Source: Mnemiopsis leidyi (lineage: Eukaryota > Ctenophora > Tentaculata > Lobata > Bolinopsidae). From it: DNA of 64,000 nt. Shown here one piece after another: positions 1-10,800 of the stretch. The notes under the pieces were generated by a model. The model saw only the letters and a program-made list of their open reading frames with translations, did not search any database and had not been told where the DNA came from. The stretch lies in contig JH152989.1 of assembly GCA_000226015.1 (NCBI GenBank), positions 140,878 to 204,877 of the forward strand, in the 5' to 3' direction. Position numbers and translations under genes: made by a program. Every line of letters begins with the position of its first letter. Position 1 is the first letter of the stretch.

Positions 1-685
1 TTTAAAAGTACTGTCAAGATATTTGCAGATGACTTAAAACTTATTGCAAATTTGTCTGATAAGGGGAGTGTCTGCAGATTCTACAGCTGACTACTCATGC
101 TGAGAGACATTCGAATGGAGACCTGATTGAGGTTTATAAAGCCAGCCAGGGTTTATCCCATTTATCTGGGGTCTTAAATTTCAGTAGGTCAGGAGTTATT
201 TTAGTATGTAAGCCAGGTAAGAGTAAAGTTTCCAAAATCGATTGTATTCATAGGAATTTAAATGATAGGGTAATGTCTTTTTGGAATAAGCTACCCTTAG
301 AGGTTAAGACTGCATTAAACCTAAATGTTTTAAAATCTAATCTTGAGATGTTTAAGAGCAGAATTAAAGCTTTAAGACTTTTTGCGAGTGGGAACTTCTG
401 GGATATTTCTTATGAGTTCTAAATTCATATTGAAAGTGGAAGTTAAATTTAGATAATGAAATGAGACATAATACCTATCTCAAAGATAACCCTTCTGTAG
501 CTAGAACAAGGTTTATTAACATTAATTAGGATTTTTTGTATTTTAGCTTTTTTAACTGAATTTAATTCTTTTAGATACTTTGGGAGATTAGTTGTGATGA
601 TGCTGGCATCATTATTTGTTATTTATTTTATCTTTTATGACCAACACTGAGAAAAATAGGGCATAGGCCCTACTATAGCAGGTTA
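1..685 (+). mobile_element. LINE 3' end, CR1/Jockey-like, broken
   Basis: This is the tail of a non-LTR retrotransposon running in from the left edge. Bases 1-60 translate to a reverse-transcriptase fragment with the catalytic FADD motif (VKIFADDLKLIANLSD). From about 120 a second frame gives the usual C-terminal end of such ORF2 proteins (GDLIEVYKASQGL, then SFWNKLPLEVKTALNLNVLKSN) and stops at 420-422. The sequence that normally separates FADD from GDLIEVYK, over 100 residues, is missing and the frame changes, so the copy is internally deleted and dead. The remaining bases are a probable 3' UTR ending near a small GGGCATAGGCCC hairpin. The right end at about 685 is approximate; no target-site duplication can be judged because the left end is outside the window. 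Confidence 0.8.
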
Positions 686-1447
686 GTGGGAATGTTCATG
701 AAATTTAGATTTACGAAGAAAATCAGTGAGGAGATGTACTTAAAGAAGAATCAAGTGTATGCAACACCATTATAAGCTTTGTGAAACGAATTCTTTCCTT
801 GGAGACCACATTCATAGACATCAGAGGACATGACGGATGGTATTGTTAAAAACCTATCAACTTAGAAGAATTCGATTTTAGAGACAGAGAATAGATGCAA
901 AACAAAATGTCAAAATTGATTCTAAAATCTTTGGGGCCGGTTTTTGCAGTTATCTTTTATCATGTCTATTGTGTATTTTGGGAGAAGTTCAAGCTAACAA
1001 TAAAGCAAGACTCATTGAGTTGGAGAGCATGAGTCCACTGTCCCTCCTTGATAGAAATGTTCTTAATTGGAAATTTTTCATGGTCCTATTCATTATTAAA
1101 GTATCAAAGAAGGTCATATTTACCACACCATAATTGGAAATGTTTTGAAGAATGAGCAAGGCTCTGGTTGCCAAATTTTTAATGCCTTGCCAAAAATTTG
1201 TCCCTTGAAAGTAATATACTACCCAAACTGGTGTCCCTGGTGCAAGAGATTACTGTTAAATGTTTTTGAGAATAGCTGAAAATGTATTTCATTTTTTCTC
1301 TTTATTTTTCAGTCCCCCAGCTCAGTTCAATTAATACAACATTTTCTAACATTTCTTCGACCATACCTTATTGAAAAATTGAATCACTGAATGTCAATGT
1401 ATTATTAATTGGGTAAAGTGCAACAACATTTCCCTGTGTCCATCATT
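686..1447. other. Intergenic stretch with probable polyadenylation signal
   Basis: I see no coding exon here. On the minus strand AATAAA (bases 1301-1306 read in reverse) lies about 145 bases after the stop of the neighbouring minus-strand gene and is a reasonable polyadenylation signal for it. The rest is AT-rich sequence. Confidence 0.5.
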
Positions 1448-3196
1448 TCAGTATCCAGCACAATTGCCCAGTCCTTGATGACAGCTTTTAATTGTTACAT
1501 CAGGATTTTTGCACTTATCCGACACAAGATTTCCACAACCAACAACTTCACCATAACAGCTGTTTCCAAAGAACCAGTAACTGGTACATCTACATGCACT
1601 TCCAGCTGGTGCTGCTTTGGAAATCCTGCATCCAGCATTCACATAGTAGCACTCACATCCCCCAGGATATCCATTGCAGTTGCCATTTCCTTGAGCACAA
1701 GAGGCAAGGGATGTGTCAGGTTTTTTACATGTGGCAAGGCTTTGATCCTGACAAATAGCAGAAGAACCTATGCAATCTCCTCCTTCTTTTTTGCAGTGAC
1801 AGGCGGTATCGTTGGATGCAGGAGAGCTAATCATGCAGCCATTCCCTTCCTTTGTGCAATGGCACCTTTCAGTGCTATAACCATCACAATTACCACCTCC
1901 TTGAAGACAAGACTGTATTGATGTCGAATTGGTACAGTAATGAGAATCTGGTTGTCGACATTCTACTACTTCACCACTGCAGAATCTTTTTTCACCATTC
2001 TTTACTAGGGTGCACCTGCAGGCTTTTCCATAATTTGCAGCTTTTGAGACTTTACACCCATCATTTTCATGTGTGCACTCACATGTGTTGAGATTGTCAG
2101 AGTATCCTTTACAATCACCAAGACTCTGGTAACAGGACTCAAGAGAGACATCAGGTGTCAAGCAATGAGGATCTGAAAGATCCTTACATCCCACAACCTT
2201 TCCAACACAAACACCTTCAGCATTCTCGGTACATTTGCAGGCTGAATGTTGTGGTGCAGGAGTGCTAATCACACAACCTGTTCCATTTCGTTTGCAGTAG
2301 CAAGTTCCTCTACTTAGCACCAAGCTCTCAGAACCAGCTGTAGTTCCTGGTAAGATGTCATTTTTGGTGTACAGATTGTATCCTCTTTTTTTAGCCCATT
2401 GCACCAACCCAGCTATGTTGTTTGAAATGATTCCTCTTGCTCCATAGTTGTAGTACTTGTCAAATTGATCCTCTCTATCTAGAGTCCAGATAATTGTGTC
2501 AGTTAATACCCCTTTTGCTTTGTTTATTCTTCCTAGGACTGCTTCAGACTCAAAGCTGTAGAATGGTTGAGCACACATAGATATTCCTGCAGAGAAAATC
2601 TTGCTAGTGTACTGCAACTGTGCCATGTATTTCAGAGCTTCAGATGCCCTTGAATACATGTCATATGTGACAAAAATTCGCCTTTGGTGCTTGGACATCT
2701 TGGACTGCTCTGTGAGAGACATCAAGTATTCGTCTGTTCCTCCACCAATAACAACATTTCCTTCATAGCCTTTATCAAAGAGTTCTTGTTCAAGCATATT
2801 CACCATTTTACTACCTGCAGAACCAATGAGCTTTTCAGGAACATCCCCCATTTTGCTATCCAAGTATATCAGAGCGATCTGATCTTTGTACTCATGAGAC
2901 ATGAAATACTGTAGCACTTTCCCGATAGGGTTCCGTCCTGTGCAAATTTGAGAGATAGGAAACTGGCAGACTCCAGTGGTAATGAGGCATGAGCAGTCAC
3001 ATGGGACACCATGGTATGTTTCTGTAGGGCTGCCAGCTGAGTTAAATGTCACATCGATTTCAAGAGCATTTGCTCCTGCTGCTATGGACCAACCAATGAC
3101 ATTTTCGTTGTTTGCCATGTGGGCTATGGCCCAAAATTTTTCTACACATTGCACTTCTGACGCTATTAAAACCAATCCAATTATGACAAGTGCCAT
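1448..3196 (-). CDS. Secreted GDPD-like sphingomyelinase D/phospholipase D family protein with four Cys-rich repeats
   Basis: 582 residues in one uninterrupted exon. Residues 1-17 form a signal peptide (MALVIIGLVLIASEVQC), so the protein is secreted. Residues about 20-290 match the GDPD-like SMaseD/PLD family, a TIM-barrel phosphodiesterase that cleaves the head group of choline or ethanolamine sphingolipids and lysolipids. The expected active-site residues are present: His26 (AHM), Glu46 and Asp48 (LEIDV), His62 (YHGVPCDC), Asp113 and Lys115 (YLDSK), and GARGIISNN near the end. Residues 299-582 are four repeats of about 70 residues, each with CxC, GC.IS.A...ACxC, CxG..V.C and a closing SC.QG.GNC.GY. 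I do not recognise these repeats as a named domain; they may bind surfaces or matrix. The family occurs in arachnids and other invertebrates; substrate and role here are inferred from family only. The lack of introns contrasts with its neighbours. Confidence 0.88.
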   Translation of the reverse strand: MALVIIGLVLIASEVQCVEKFWAIAHMANNENVIGWSIAAGANALEIDVTFNSAGSPTETYHGVPCDCSCLITTGVCQFPISQICTGRNPIGKVLQYFMSHEYKDQIALIYLDSKMGDVPEKLIGSAGSKMVNMLEQELFDKGYEGNVVIGGGTDEYLMSLTEQSKMSKHQRRIFVTYDMYSRASEALKYMAQLQYTSKIFSAGISMCAQPFYSFESEAVLGRINKAKGVLTDTIIWTLDREDQFDKYYNYGARGIISNNIAGLVQWAKKRGYNLYTKNDILPGTTAGSESLVLSRGTCYCKRNGTGCVISTPAPQHSACKCTENAEGVCVGKVVGCKDLSDPHCLTPDVSLESCYQSLGDCKGYSDNLNTCECTHENDGCKVSKAANYGKACRCTLVKNGEKRFCSGEVVECRQPDSHYCTNSTSIQSCLQGGGNCDGYSTERCHCTKEGNGCMISSPASNDTACHCKKEGGDCIGSSAICQDQSLATCKKPDTSLASCAQGNGNCNGYPGGCECYYVNAGCRISKAAPAGSACRCTSYWFFGNSCYGEVVGCGNLVSDKCKNPDVTIKSCHQGLGNCAGY

Positions 3197-3994
3197 ACTT
3201 TCTGAAAATTATGTATTAAAGGGACTTAGTTAAAATGATTTAATAATTTGGAAGCTCTAATATCAATATTTAAGCTCTAATATTAATAATAAAGAAGCTC
3301 AAATATTTTTTATGTTATAAAAAGCTTGTCAGTAATTGGTAAAGCAGGGATTTAAAAACGTTCACAAAAACTATCATCCCTTTCAGTTCCCAACAGGAGA
3401 AACAAACCTGCTCCAACTAAAACAATTTTAAATGTAATTTTCTCTCCATTTGTGCTGAACTTTGTAGCGGTTTATTTTACGTTTAGAAATCAGTCATCAA
3501 AGAAATTAACACTTATCAAACAGGTGTGGCCTCAAAATCTCTGTCATTCTATTGTCTAAAGGTTCTCAAGTCGGTGATAAATTGAATTTAATCTCTAGGA
3601 AACCTGTCTAAGCAAAGAATCGGCAATTTTGAACAATACTTAAAGTTGTCTGTTTCTTAGTCTTGATTCAGTCAAAGCTAAACATTAGGGAGCTCAATGG
3701 GACGAATTGAAAGATAGGAAGGAATTATTAGATTCGAAATAGGGCAACTCGGCCAGATTTTCAGGAGGCGGAAGGTCCTGGGTCACATCCATGGGTTGGT
3801 GGTGTAGTGGTATCTACTCCGACTTTCTATGCAGAAGATCGGGGGTTCAATTCCCAGATCCGCCAATCCTAGAGGAGTGCGCTAAGGACATTCTTATTCT
3901 AATGTGAGTGTAACTGGTTTCTCCAGTTTTAAAGTAAGTTTGAATCGTCTTTGTCTTCATATAGTGATATAAACCTCTCGAATCAAACTAACAG
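3197..3994. other. Intergenic region between divergent genes
   Basis: This gap separates the minus-strand lipid hydrolase from the plus-strand BTB gene and must contain the promoters of both. It is AT-rich at 3230-3310 and contains a tRNA-like SINE head at 3793-3866, listed separately. I see no coding exon. Confidence 0.5.
3793..3866 (+). repeat. tRNA-like SINE head
   Basis: Bases carry a polymerase III type A box (TGGTGTAGTGG) and B box (GGTTCAATTCC) at tRNA-like spacing, but the acceptor and T stems do not pair properly, so this is not a working tRNA gene. A second copy-like sequence lies at 13904-13970. A tRNA-derived SINE is the best reading; the body and 3' end of the element are not clear. 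Confidence 0.5.
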
Positions 3995-4636
3995 ATGTAC
4001 TACTTTAGGATGAGGATTAATTGGTTACAGCGAAGTACAACTGGTCTGCTTGAAGGAATAGACTTTGGAGTAAAGTATAAATCAGACACATGTCACGGTA
4101 ACATCATTATCAGATTAAAACACGAAAAGACCCTAAAAGCTAACTCCCTCATACTCAGTCTAAACAGCCCAGTATTTGACCACTTGATAACCGATCTGGG
4201 GCAGGGGGAAATATTCATGGAGTTGTTTGAGGAGCCAGCTGCAACACGATTTTTCAGAGCGCTCTACTGTGGAGAAATTGGGAAGTTAACGCGGCTTAGT
4301 CAGCTACAGGACATGACGGCGCTGGCTCACATTTACAACATTCCCTGGCTTACAAACAAGTGTCTAAACTATTTCCTAGACTACCCCCACAGCCGAGTTA
4401 CAGCAGAGTTTATCAGAAAGATAGAAGTTTCTGCTACCTGGAACAAGATGACTGAAGAGAATTTCAAGAAGGCAGCAGAGGAAGCTGCTGCAAAAATGCC
4501 TCCGCCAGTTAAACTGGAGCCCTTGCCTCCTAGGCCGTTGTCGTTCATGAGTAATGGTAAAGTTCACCGTGTTGAAAATCCGCCCAAAACTTCAGACTCT
4601 CAAAACACTTTGCTAGATAAGGTCACTAAAAATTGA
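3995..4636 (+). CDS. BTB/POZ domain protein
   Basis: 213-residue single ORF. Residues about 30-130 fit the BTB fold: a beta-alpha start (GNIIIRLKHEKTLKANSLILSLNSPVFDHLI) corresponding to the usual D-x-x-hx.....ahk.hLa..S.hF motif, then FMELFEEPAATRFFRALYCGEIG and LTALAHIYNIPWL, the helix pair that follows in BTB proteins. No BACK, Kelch or MATH domain follows; the tail after 150 is basic, proline-rich and low in structure. BTB domains dimerise and often link substrates to Cullin-3 ligases, but no partner can be named. The ATG at 3995 follows AACAG, so it could be the start of an internal exon with a 5' UTR exon upstream. Met at 4010 is an alternative start. Confidence 0.75.
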   Translation: MYYFRMRINWLQRSTTGLLEGIDFGVKYKSDTCHGNIIIRLKHEKTLKANSLILSLNSPVFDHLITDLGQGEIFMELFEEPAATRFFRALYCGEIGKLTRLSQLQDMTALAHIYNIPWLTNKCLNYFLDYPHSRVTAEFIRKIEVSATWNKMTEENFKKAAEEAAAKMPPPVKLEPLPPRPLSFMSNGKVHRVENPPKTSDSQNTLLDKVTKN

Positions 4637-4854
4637 TAATTTTGAAGGTTGGACTTTGAAGTTCGTATGATATTTTTCTGTGTTATTATGATCATCAAGT
4701 TACAAATAATTTATTATTACAGATCAGTTAATGATATTCAAAAGTCAGGAACCGCCAGGAATTGAAACGTTATGTTAACATCTAACTAATGTATTTATTG
4801 CTCTCTTTTGGCTTGTGCCTTCTGTTATGAGAGGCTACAATGCCGCATATACAG

Positions 4855-5073
4855 TTAAAAATCAAACTCTGGACCCGCAAAATACTGTCGACGGTTCAGT
4901 CTTTGGCCCACAACATTGTCGGCATCTTGTCTAAATTTATGTACAATAACGTGTGGCATATTATAATCGAACCACCAAAATCTCCATTTCGTCTTCATTA
5001 ATGGTTTAAAGTCTGGAGTTGAAAGTTTCACTGCATCTAAGTTATTTTCATCGGTATAGCAAGTCAATTTCTT
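4855..5073 (-). CDS. Possible terminal exon of an unknown gene
   Basis: Minus-strand open frame of about 73 codons ending in TAA at 4855. It starts after TTTTGAAG, a passable splice acceptor, with KLTCYTDENNLDAVKLSTPDF and continues MKTKWRFWWFDYNMPHVIV to QYFAGPEFDF. It has no ATG at its start. The composition (aromatic-rich, balanced charge) looks more like protein than chance, but I do not recognise it and found no matching upstream exon in the next few hundred bases. It may be the last exon of a gene, a pseudogene piece, or chance. Confidence 0.3.
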   Translation of the reverse strand, partial: KKLTCYTDENNLDAVKLSTPDFKPLMKTKWRFWWFDYNMPHVIVHKFRQDADNVVGQRLNRRQYFAGPEFDF

Positions 5074-5416
5074 CAAAATAATAAATTATTGCAGAGGAAG
5101 ACAATTTTTATGTTAATATTTTATATCATCGAGTTTTATCAAATTCAGCACTGTAATTAAAGATATTGCTCACACAGAATCCAGATGTTTAACTGAATAT
5201 TTTTTGCAATGTAAGTTTAAGCAAAATTTAGCAATATCTTACTTAGTTTATTTGTTATTCTGTCAAACTTTTGTAAACTTTTCAATTAGGCCATAAGTTA
5301 AAGAAGTGGAAATACAAAGAGTTTAACAAACACACAAAAATTGTTCGATACCAAGATTTATACTATTTTAAAACTTAATCGCTGCTCAGGATGCACTGAC
5401 TCGCTAGAGCGAGCCA

Positions 5417-7142
5417 ATGATTGAAATAGAGCCCGAGCCTAGCGCTCACAAGGAGAATTCTGATGTTAACTCTGCCATCGATTTTGGGCTAAACGATGGA
5501 CATAAAGAGGTAACTTGCTGTTTTATGTTGATCAAAACCTGTTTTTCAGTAAATGTGTTGTTTTTAGTAAATGGGTTGTTAATCAAAACCCGTTTTTTAG
5601 TAAATGGGTTCGCTTCTCTATTTTCTAAGGAGTTTTACTTGGGAGAGGATTCGCCGGAAATTTCTTCTTAAGTCAATCACCTGTGAATAAAGTTGGTTTT
5701 AAAATCTTAATACGTGCCATTAAAGTGAGCTTCTCAAATCATTAATAAATAAATTATCGACAAATAACAATGAAAATAAGGACCCACCATTACAATAAGT
5801 GTGTGAAAACAATAAATAATCGACAAATAACAATGAAAATAAGGACCCACCATAACAATAAGTGTGTGATATTGCAGATCGCAACACAACTCTCGTCACT
5901 AAGACTGGAATGCGAGGATCACGGTGTGGAACTGGAGCAATACCAAACAGAACGAACTCTGGCTAGGATTATCGAACTGATAACCAAGGACCTGTCGGAG
6001 CCTTACTCCATATATACTTACCGATACTTTATACACAATTGGCCCTTTCTCTGCTTCATGGTACACCTTTCAGATTCCAGTTCTTATCATGTGTTTTTTT
6101 CTGTTGTGGCTCAATGTCAAGGAAGTTTTTTTCTTTTTAGGTCATTTGTTTATTCCATTAAAACTAAAACTAAATCCAGGCAAAAGTGGACGAAGAGATT
6201 GTCGGAGCTATAGTTTGTAAGCTGGACGAACATAAGAAAGGTAGCTATCGCGGCTATATAGCCATGTTAGCGGTTGATAAGAATCATAGGAGGAAAAAGA
6301 TAGGTGAGATTAACACAATTCAGCCACCCTCAGATCACCCGCCGAAATTGACCGGGGCTAAAACAGAAATAATTTTTAACGTTACTCTACTTCTATGTAC
6401 TGCAGACCTTAAATTTTTCTTGAGTTACATTGTTAGCAGTAAAACAATGTTGGTGGCCGACGTCCTGTACAAGAACGTCGTGCCCCAGAACGTTGTGTCC
6501 CAGAGATTTTGCCACAGTGACGTCCTGCTTCACAACAGACAACTTCGTTAGGGTTAGGGTAAGGGTTAGGGCTTCGGTTACGGTCAGTGGGGCAAAATAC
6601 ATGGGGCAAAATACTCTGGGGGACGATGTTTTGAGGCAGGACGATGGGAATCACAATGTTGTATTGTTACAGGATCTTCATTGGTTCAAAAAGCGATCCA
6701 GACGATGATCGAACACAAGTGTGAAGAGGTTTGTTCGACTGTTTAGTGATAGGATCTTTTTTAGAGAACTAAGTCAAGTGAAAGAAGGGTCTACTGCTAT
6801 GTGTATCGATACACGCATTCGCAAATTTTATGTTATCGTAGCGCAAAACAAGCGCGCAGTTTTTTTTCAATGGCGCGCAGCGTGTTCTGTTGATCGAATG
6901 TCGAATAATCTTAAAAGCCTTGAATTTAACAGATTCTAACCTTCAATTGAAACTTGTAAGGCGATGTCACAAAAAGCTAAACAATTACTCGTTTACTCCA
7001 CTAGGTGGTTCTAGAGACGGAGATAACAAACCAAGCAGCTCTTAACTTGTACCAACAACTTGGTTTCGTCAGAGACAAACGCCTACTGAAGTACTATCTC
7101 AACGGAGTCGACGCTTTTAGATTAAAACTCTGGCTGAAGTGA
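5417..7142 (+). CDS. NAA30: N-alpha-acetyltransferase 30, catalytic subunit of NatC
   Basis: Five exons: 5417-5509, 5878-6060, 6180-6303, 6673-6728, 7005-7142; all GT-AG, phases chain to 197 residues. NatC acetylates N-terminal Met followed by large hydrophobic residues on nascent chains at the ribosome. Residues from about 50 are almost superimposable on animal NAA30: [66 protein letters not shown] and [17 protein letters not shown]. This is the whole GNAT domain. The N-terminal extension is short compared with the long disordered one in vertebrates. In the acetyl-CoA loop the usual RRxGIG reads RRKKIG, with the first glycine replaced by lysine at the exon 3/4 border. Intron 2-side and intron 3 hold repeat insertions (separate entries). 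It lies about 750 bases upstream of RPUSD4 on the same strand. Confidence 0.93.
5750..5877 (+). repeat. 63-bp tandem duplication ending at a splice acceptor
   Basis: Two near-identical copies with a 63-base offset (for example ATGAAAATAAGGACCCACCA at 5770 and again at 5833). The second copy runs into TGTGTGATATTGCAG, the acceptor of NAA30 exon 2, so the first copy contains a relic of the sequence upstream of that acceptor. It is probably a recent slippage or unequal-exchange product. Confidence 0.8.
6439..6670. mobile_element. Fold-back MITE with TTAGGG-like core
   Basis: The two ends are imperfect inverted repeats: left GTAAAACAATG with modules GACGTCCTG, AACGTCGTGCCCCAGA and ATTTTGCCAC; the right end in reverse reads GTAACAATACAAC, ATCGTCCTG, AACATCGTCCCCCAGA and ATTTTGCCCC. 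The roughly 230-base unit has no coding capacity and in the middle holds GGTTAGGGTAAGGGTTAGGG, interstitial telomere-like sequence. It fills most of NAA30 intron 3, and its right end abuts the acceptor of exon 4 (GTTACAG). The superfamily is unknown; a TA target site is possible but not clear. Confidence 0.6.
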
Positions 7143-7891
7143 CCACTTTCATCTGGACAAGCGATCTTGAAATTTTCATTTTGAGGTTTTCTCACCCGGC
7201 CTAAGTTTCAGTTGTTGAAGTTATACGAAGCCGCCCCCCTCCGTTGAAGTGAAGGACGATGTCACATTTCGTTGTCATTCTTTTGTACGAAGAAAATCGC
7301 CGCTACCGAACTGCTGAACTACTGAGCTTTAAAACGGTTTTTCGTTTTGAATTGTGTTGATTTAACTTATTTGGTAGATAACTAAAGTGGGATTTTGTGT
7401 AGTGTTTATCTTCTATTGTTTTGTTTCAGTAAACTTCGTAGTCTTATAACGCCCCTTAAGTTTCCAGTATATTTGGGTTATTATCTTTGTAAATTATTCT
7501 CAACTGATAACCATTTTAATTCGCTCATCGCTTTTTTTGAAGAAAAAACGATTAGTTTCACACAAACGATGAAAGTGTGGGTGTGCTTTGTAGATAATTT
7601 TTTCATTCGATCAAGGTTAGATGGATAATAACTAGAGAACGTAACTGACGGATAACTTAAAATGAATACATTACCCGAGTACGTCGAGGCAACTGGCATA
7701 AGGTTAATTTGTTTATCTGGTAAGAATGATATTAAAATTTCAAAGATTTATGATAATTTAACATTGGGCAGAAAGTTACGGACCGTAATAGATACGCGAA
7801 AATAGGATCTGAAATAACCAACTTATTCTGAAAACAGCTTTTTCGAAGGATGTCAGTACCAGTAGCTGCCTGCAAATTCCAGTCCTAAGGA
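7143..7891. other. Intergenic, NAA30 to RPUSD4
   Basis: AT-rich sequence with no coding exon that I can support. It should contain the 3' UTR of NAA30 and the promoter of RPUSD4; no TATA box or other motif stands out. Confidence 0.5.
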
Positions 7892-10800
7892 ATGTTGTCC
7901 AGAAATGTAAGCCCGTTGCCATGGATACACAACGTGTTGCAATGTCGACACATGTCTAAGAAGAAGAGATGGAAAGAAACTAAAATGAAACCAGAGAGTG
8001 TGCATTCCAGAATCTTGTACAATGACGACAGAATTTTAGTGTACAACAAACCCAACCGGAGAGCTGTACACAATGGTTCGTCCTTTTTATCGATTTCATT
8101 TAAATTTGACTTCACACTGAAACCAGCCCCGACATCTCGACTTGTAAAAACCATAACTAACATTTGTTATGTTAGAAATAATGAAATCACATTGATACTC
8201 AAAGTTTCTCTAACGCCACTTTTATCAGGACCGAAAGTGGGAAAGACAATATATCAGCAACTAGAAGAGGCGAACGTAACTCCAGTCTACCCCGTTCACC
8301 GACTTGACCGAGATACTACAGGTAATATACTATAAGTATAGTTATACTATATGTAATATGTCATCTGAAATTAGAGATCAACAATTATTTTACTGTTTCA
8401 CCCGTAAGACGTTTTCAAATTGGGACATAAGAACCTGTCCGACAGCTTGCGTTTAAAATTAATTAATAATACTACTTTTAGGTGTTCTTTTGTTCGCTAA
8501 AGACCAAGAGATGGCTAATTATCTGTCTTCGCTGATGAAGCATCATAAAGTAAGTTTCGAAATTCTAATCATTCGCGTTTTAATCAATAGTATTCGTGTT
8601 TTCAGTATGGACGAGGTTACTATTTAGTTTATCAAAGATAAGAAAAGTAATAGATAAGAAAATTCAACGTTCTGATGGGGATGGTGAACAATTGTCAAGA
8701 ATTTTTCGCAATAAAAATTCTTTACAATTTTCGAAATTGCTTAGATTTTCAAAATTGCCATTTACTGACAATGAAATATTATTTCGATGTTTCTATCGAA
8801 TCTAAATATTGTTAACCTAATACAAAATTTTTCAAAATTGCCCTTAACTAACGATGAAATATGATTTCGATACTTCTATCGAATCCCAGATGTTCAGTGA
8901 ACTAGAGCTGAAGGTCATTCGATGTTGCACTCATCTAATATGGCGAATCTCCACGTGAGCTTAAGAATTTTTGGAGATCTCATTCTCAAAATGAAGTTTT
9001 TAGAAGTCTAAATCTGACACATATGCGTGACCTAACCATTCGCATTAATGGGTCGATCACATGTCACATAACCAAAATTTTGGCAAATTTTACCCCCTTC
9101 CCTCTTTTTTGCTCAAACGTTAACATACCATGGCACCCCCTTCGTTTTGATTTTTGACAACACCCTTTATCGACCCTATCTTGACAGATACTGAGGAGCT
9201 ACTTAGCGTTGTGTGTTGGGGTCCCCGAACAGACGAAAGGAGAAATCGGAGGGATTATGGGGCATTTCAACCGTGATGGACGGTAACTCAGTGTTGATTG
9301 TACCGTTATATATCGTGGTTACCTAAATTATGTTAGAAAGAAACTCACGCAGACTCTTACGCTCATCTTGTATTTTATTATGGAGTCGGCAAACTTGAAG
9401 ATGCAAATAAATGGGACACATAACACTGTCAATAAGAATTCAGTATATTGTAGCTCACTGATTTTCTTATTATTTTGTCTCCAGATGGAAGATGGGAATG
9501 ACGAAAAGAATAACCAGCAACAATAAGGACACAGTCTCGAAATACCGGGTACCTAGTATTACTTCAATTTATGTCGTTCGTTCGCTGTGAAAATAAAGAT
9601 GTAATTTTGCAAAGCAATACTCACTTTCCCAGTCTTACTTAGACCGTTGTAGCTAAAAGTAAGACTGAACTTCAGAACTTTTTTTTAACTATCAAATGTT
9701 CCGGTTTAATATGGAACGCACCATTTGCAATTGTGAAAAGTCCATTAAGTACGCCTTCTAGCCAGTAACACGTTAATTACTTATCCGGAAACATAGAAAT
9801 GGGCACGGTTTCCTGTCATCTAAGGCTGTACTCGAACCAAATTTTCTGTAACATCGAAGCAAGTCAGCTAAGTTAAGGTGGTTTAATGCCAAATTATCGT
9901 GCCCTAACTTATACTTAAAGTCGTTATCTGACCCGCCCTGGTGCAGATTGTATCCTCGATATAATTATAACATCTTTGGCTTGAAAAATGAGTATAGCGT
10001 GGAAATGTTGTAGTAATTTAGTTGATTTTAAAGTGGGAATTAGTTTTGGAATTGATATTCCTGGTTTGAGTGTGAAGCAGATGGCATAACTACCAAGTTA
10101 AACTGGTTTGTAACTGTCATGTCCCTCAAATTTGTCAAATTTACAAGGAAATGGAAATTCAGTTCATATCCTAAAATTTGTGTAGGTATTAAAGACGTAC
10201 TTGGATGCTCTCTCGATGGTGGAATTACAACCGATTACTGGAGCGAAACATCAGCTCAAGGTAAGGAAATTAAAGGGAAAATAATCTCTTTGATTGAACT
10301 GCGATTATCGAAGATAACCACATGTTGATTTATACCCTTAAACAGATTGTTGTATGGGAATTGATAATTGATATTGTTTACCCGAAATGAGATATGATAA
10401 CAACTAGGCCATTTCCTACATAAACCCTTCTCAGGTACACTGTGCTCAGTTGTTGAAGACCCCCATATTTGGAGACAATAAGTACGCTCCTAAAGCCCTT
10501 CTTCATTCAGATCTGGCTCAGAGACTGACCGGCCAATGTGAGTTTTTCAGTTTTCTTTGAAATTCTGGAACTTGTCTTGAAAGCTGTAAAAATGAAAAAT
10601 CTCTGAATTTTACTTTACGAATATTTGTGGTAACTGTCAATGAGTAGAGTTGATCATGTACTTTTGCAGCAATGGGGTGGAACCCGGTACATCTACACGC
10701 ACACAGGATACTCCTCCCTGAATACAAACAAACTAACGATCTCATCATCACTGCTCCTCTTCCTACCTTCTTCCTAGGTCGGAGAGTTTTCTCTGAAGCA

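Noticed and set aside
1409-2914. Plus-strand open frames within 1409-2914
   Set aside because: They are antisense shadows of the 582-residue secreted enzyme; they show no family resemblance and are Cys/His-rich only because the gene is Cys-rich.
3793-3866. Functional tRNA gene
   Set aside because: A and B boxes are present but acceptor and T stems do not pair; a related copy at 13904 supports a SINE origin.
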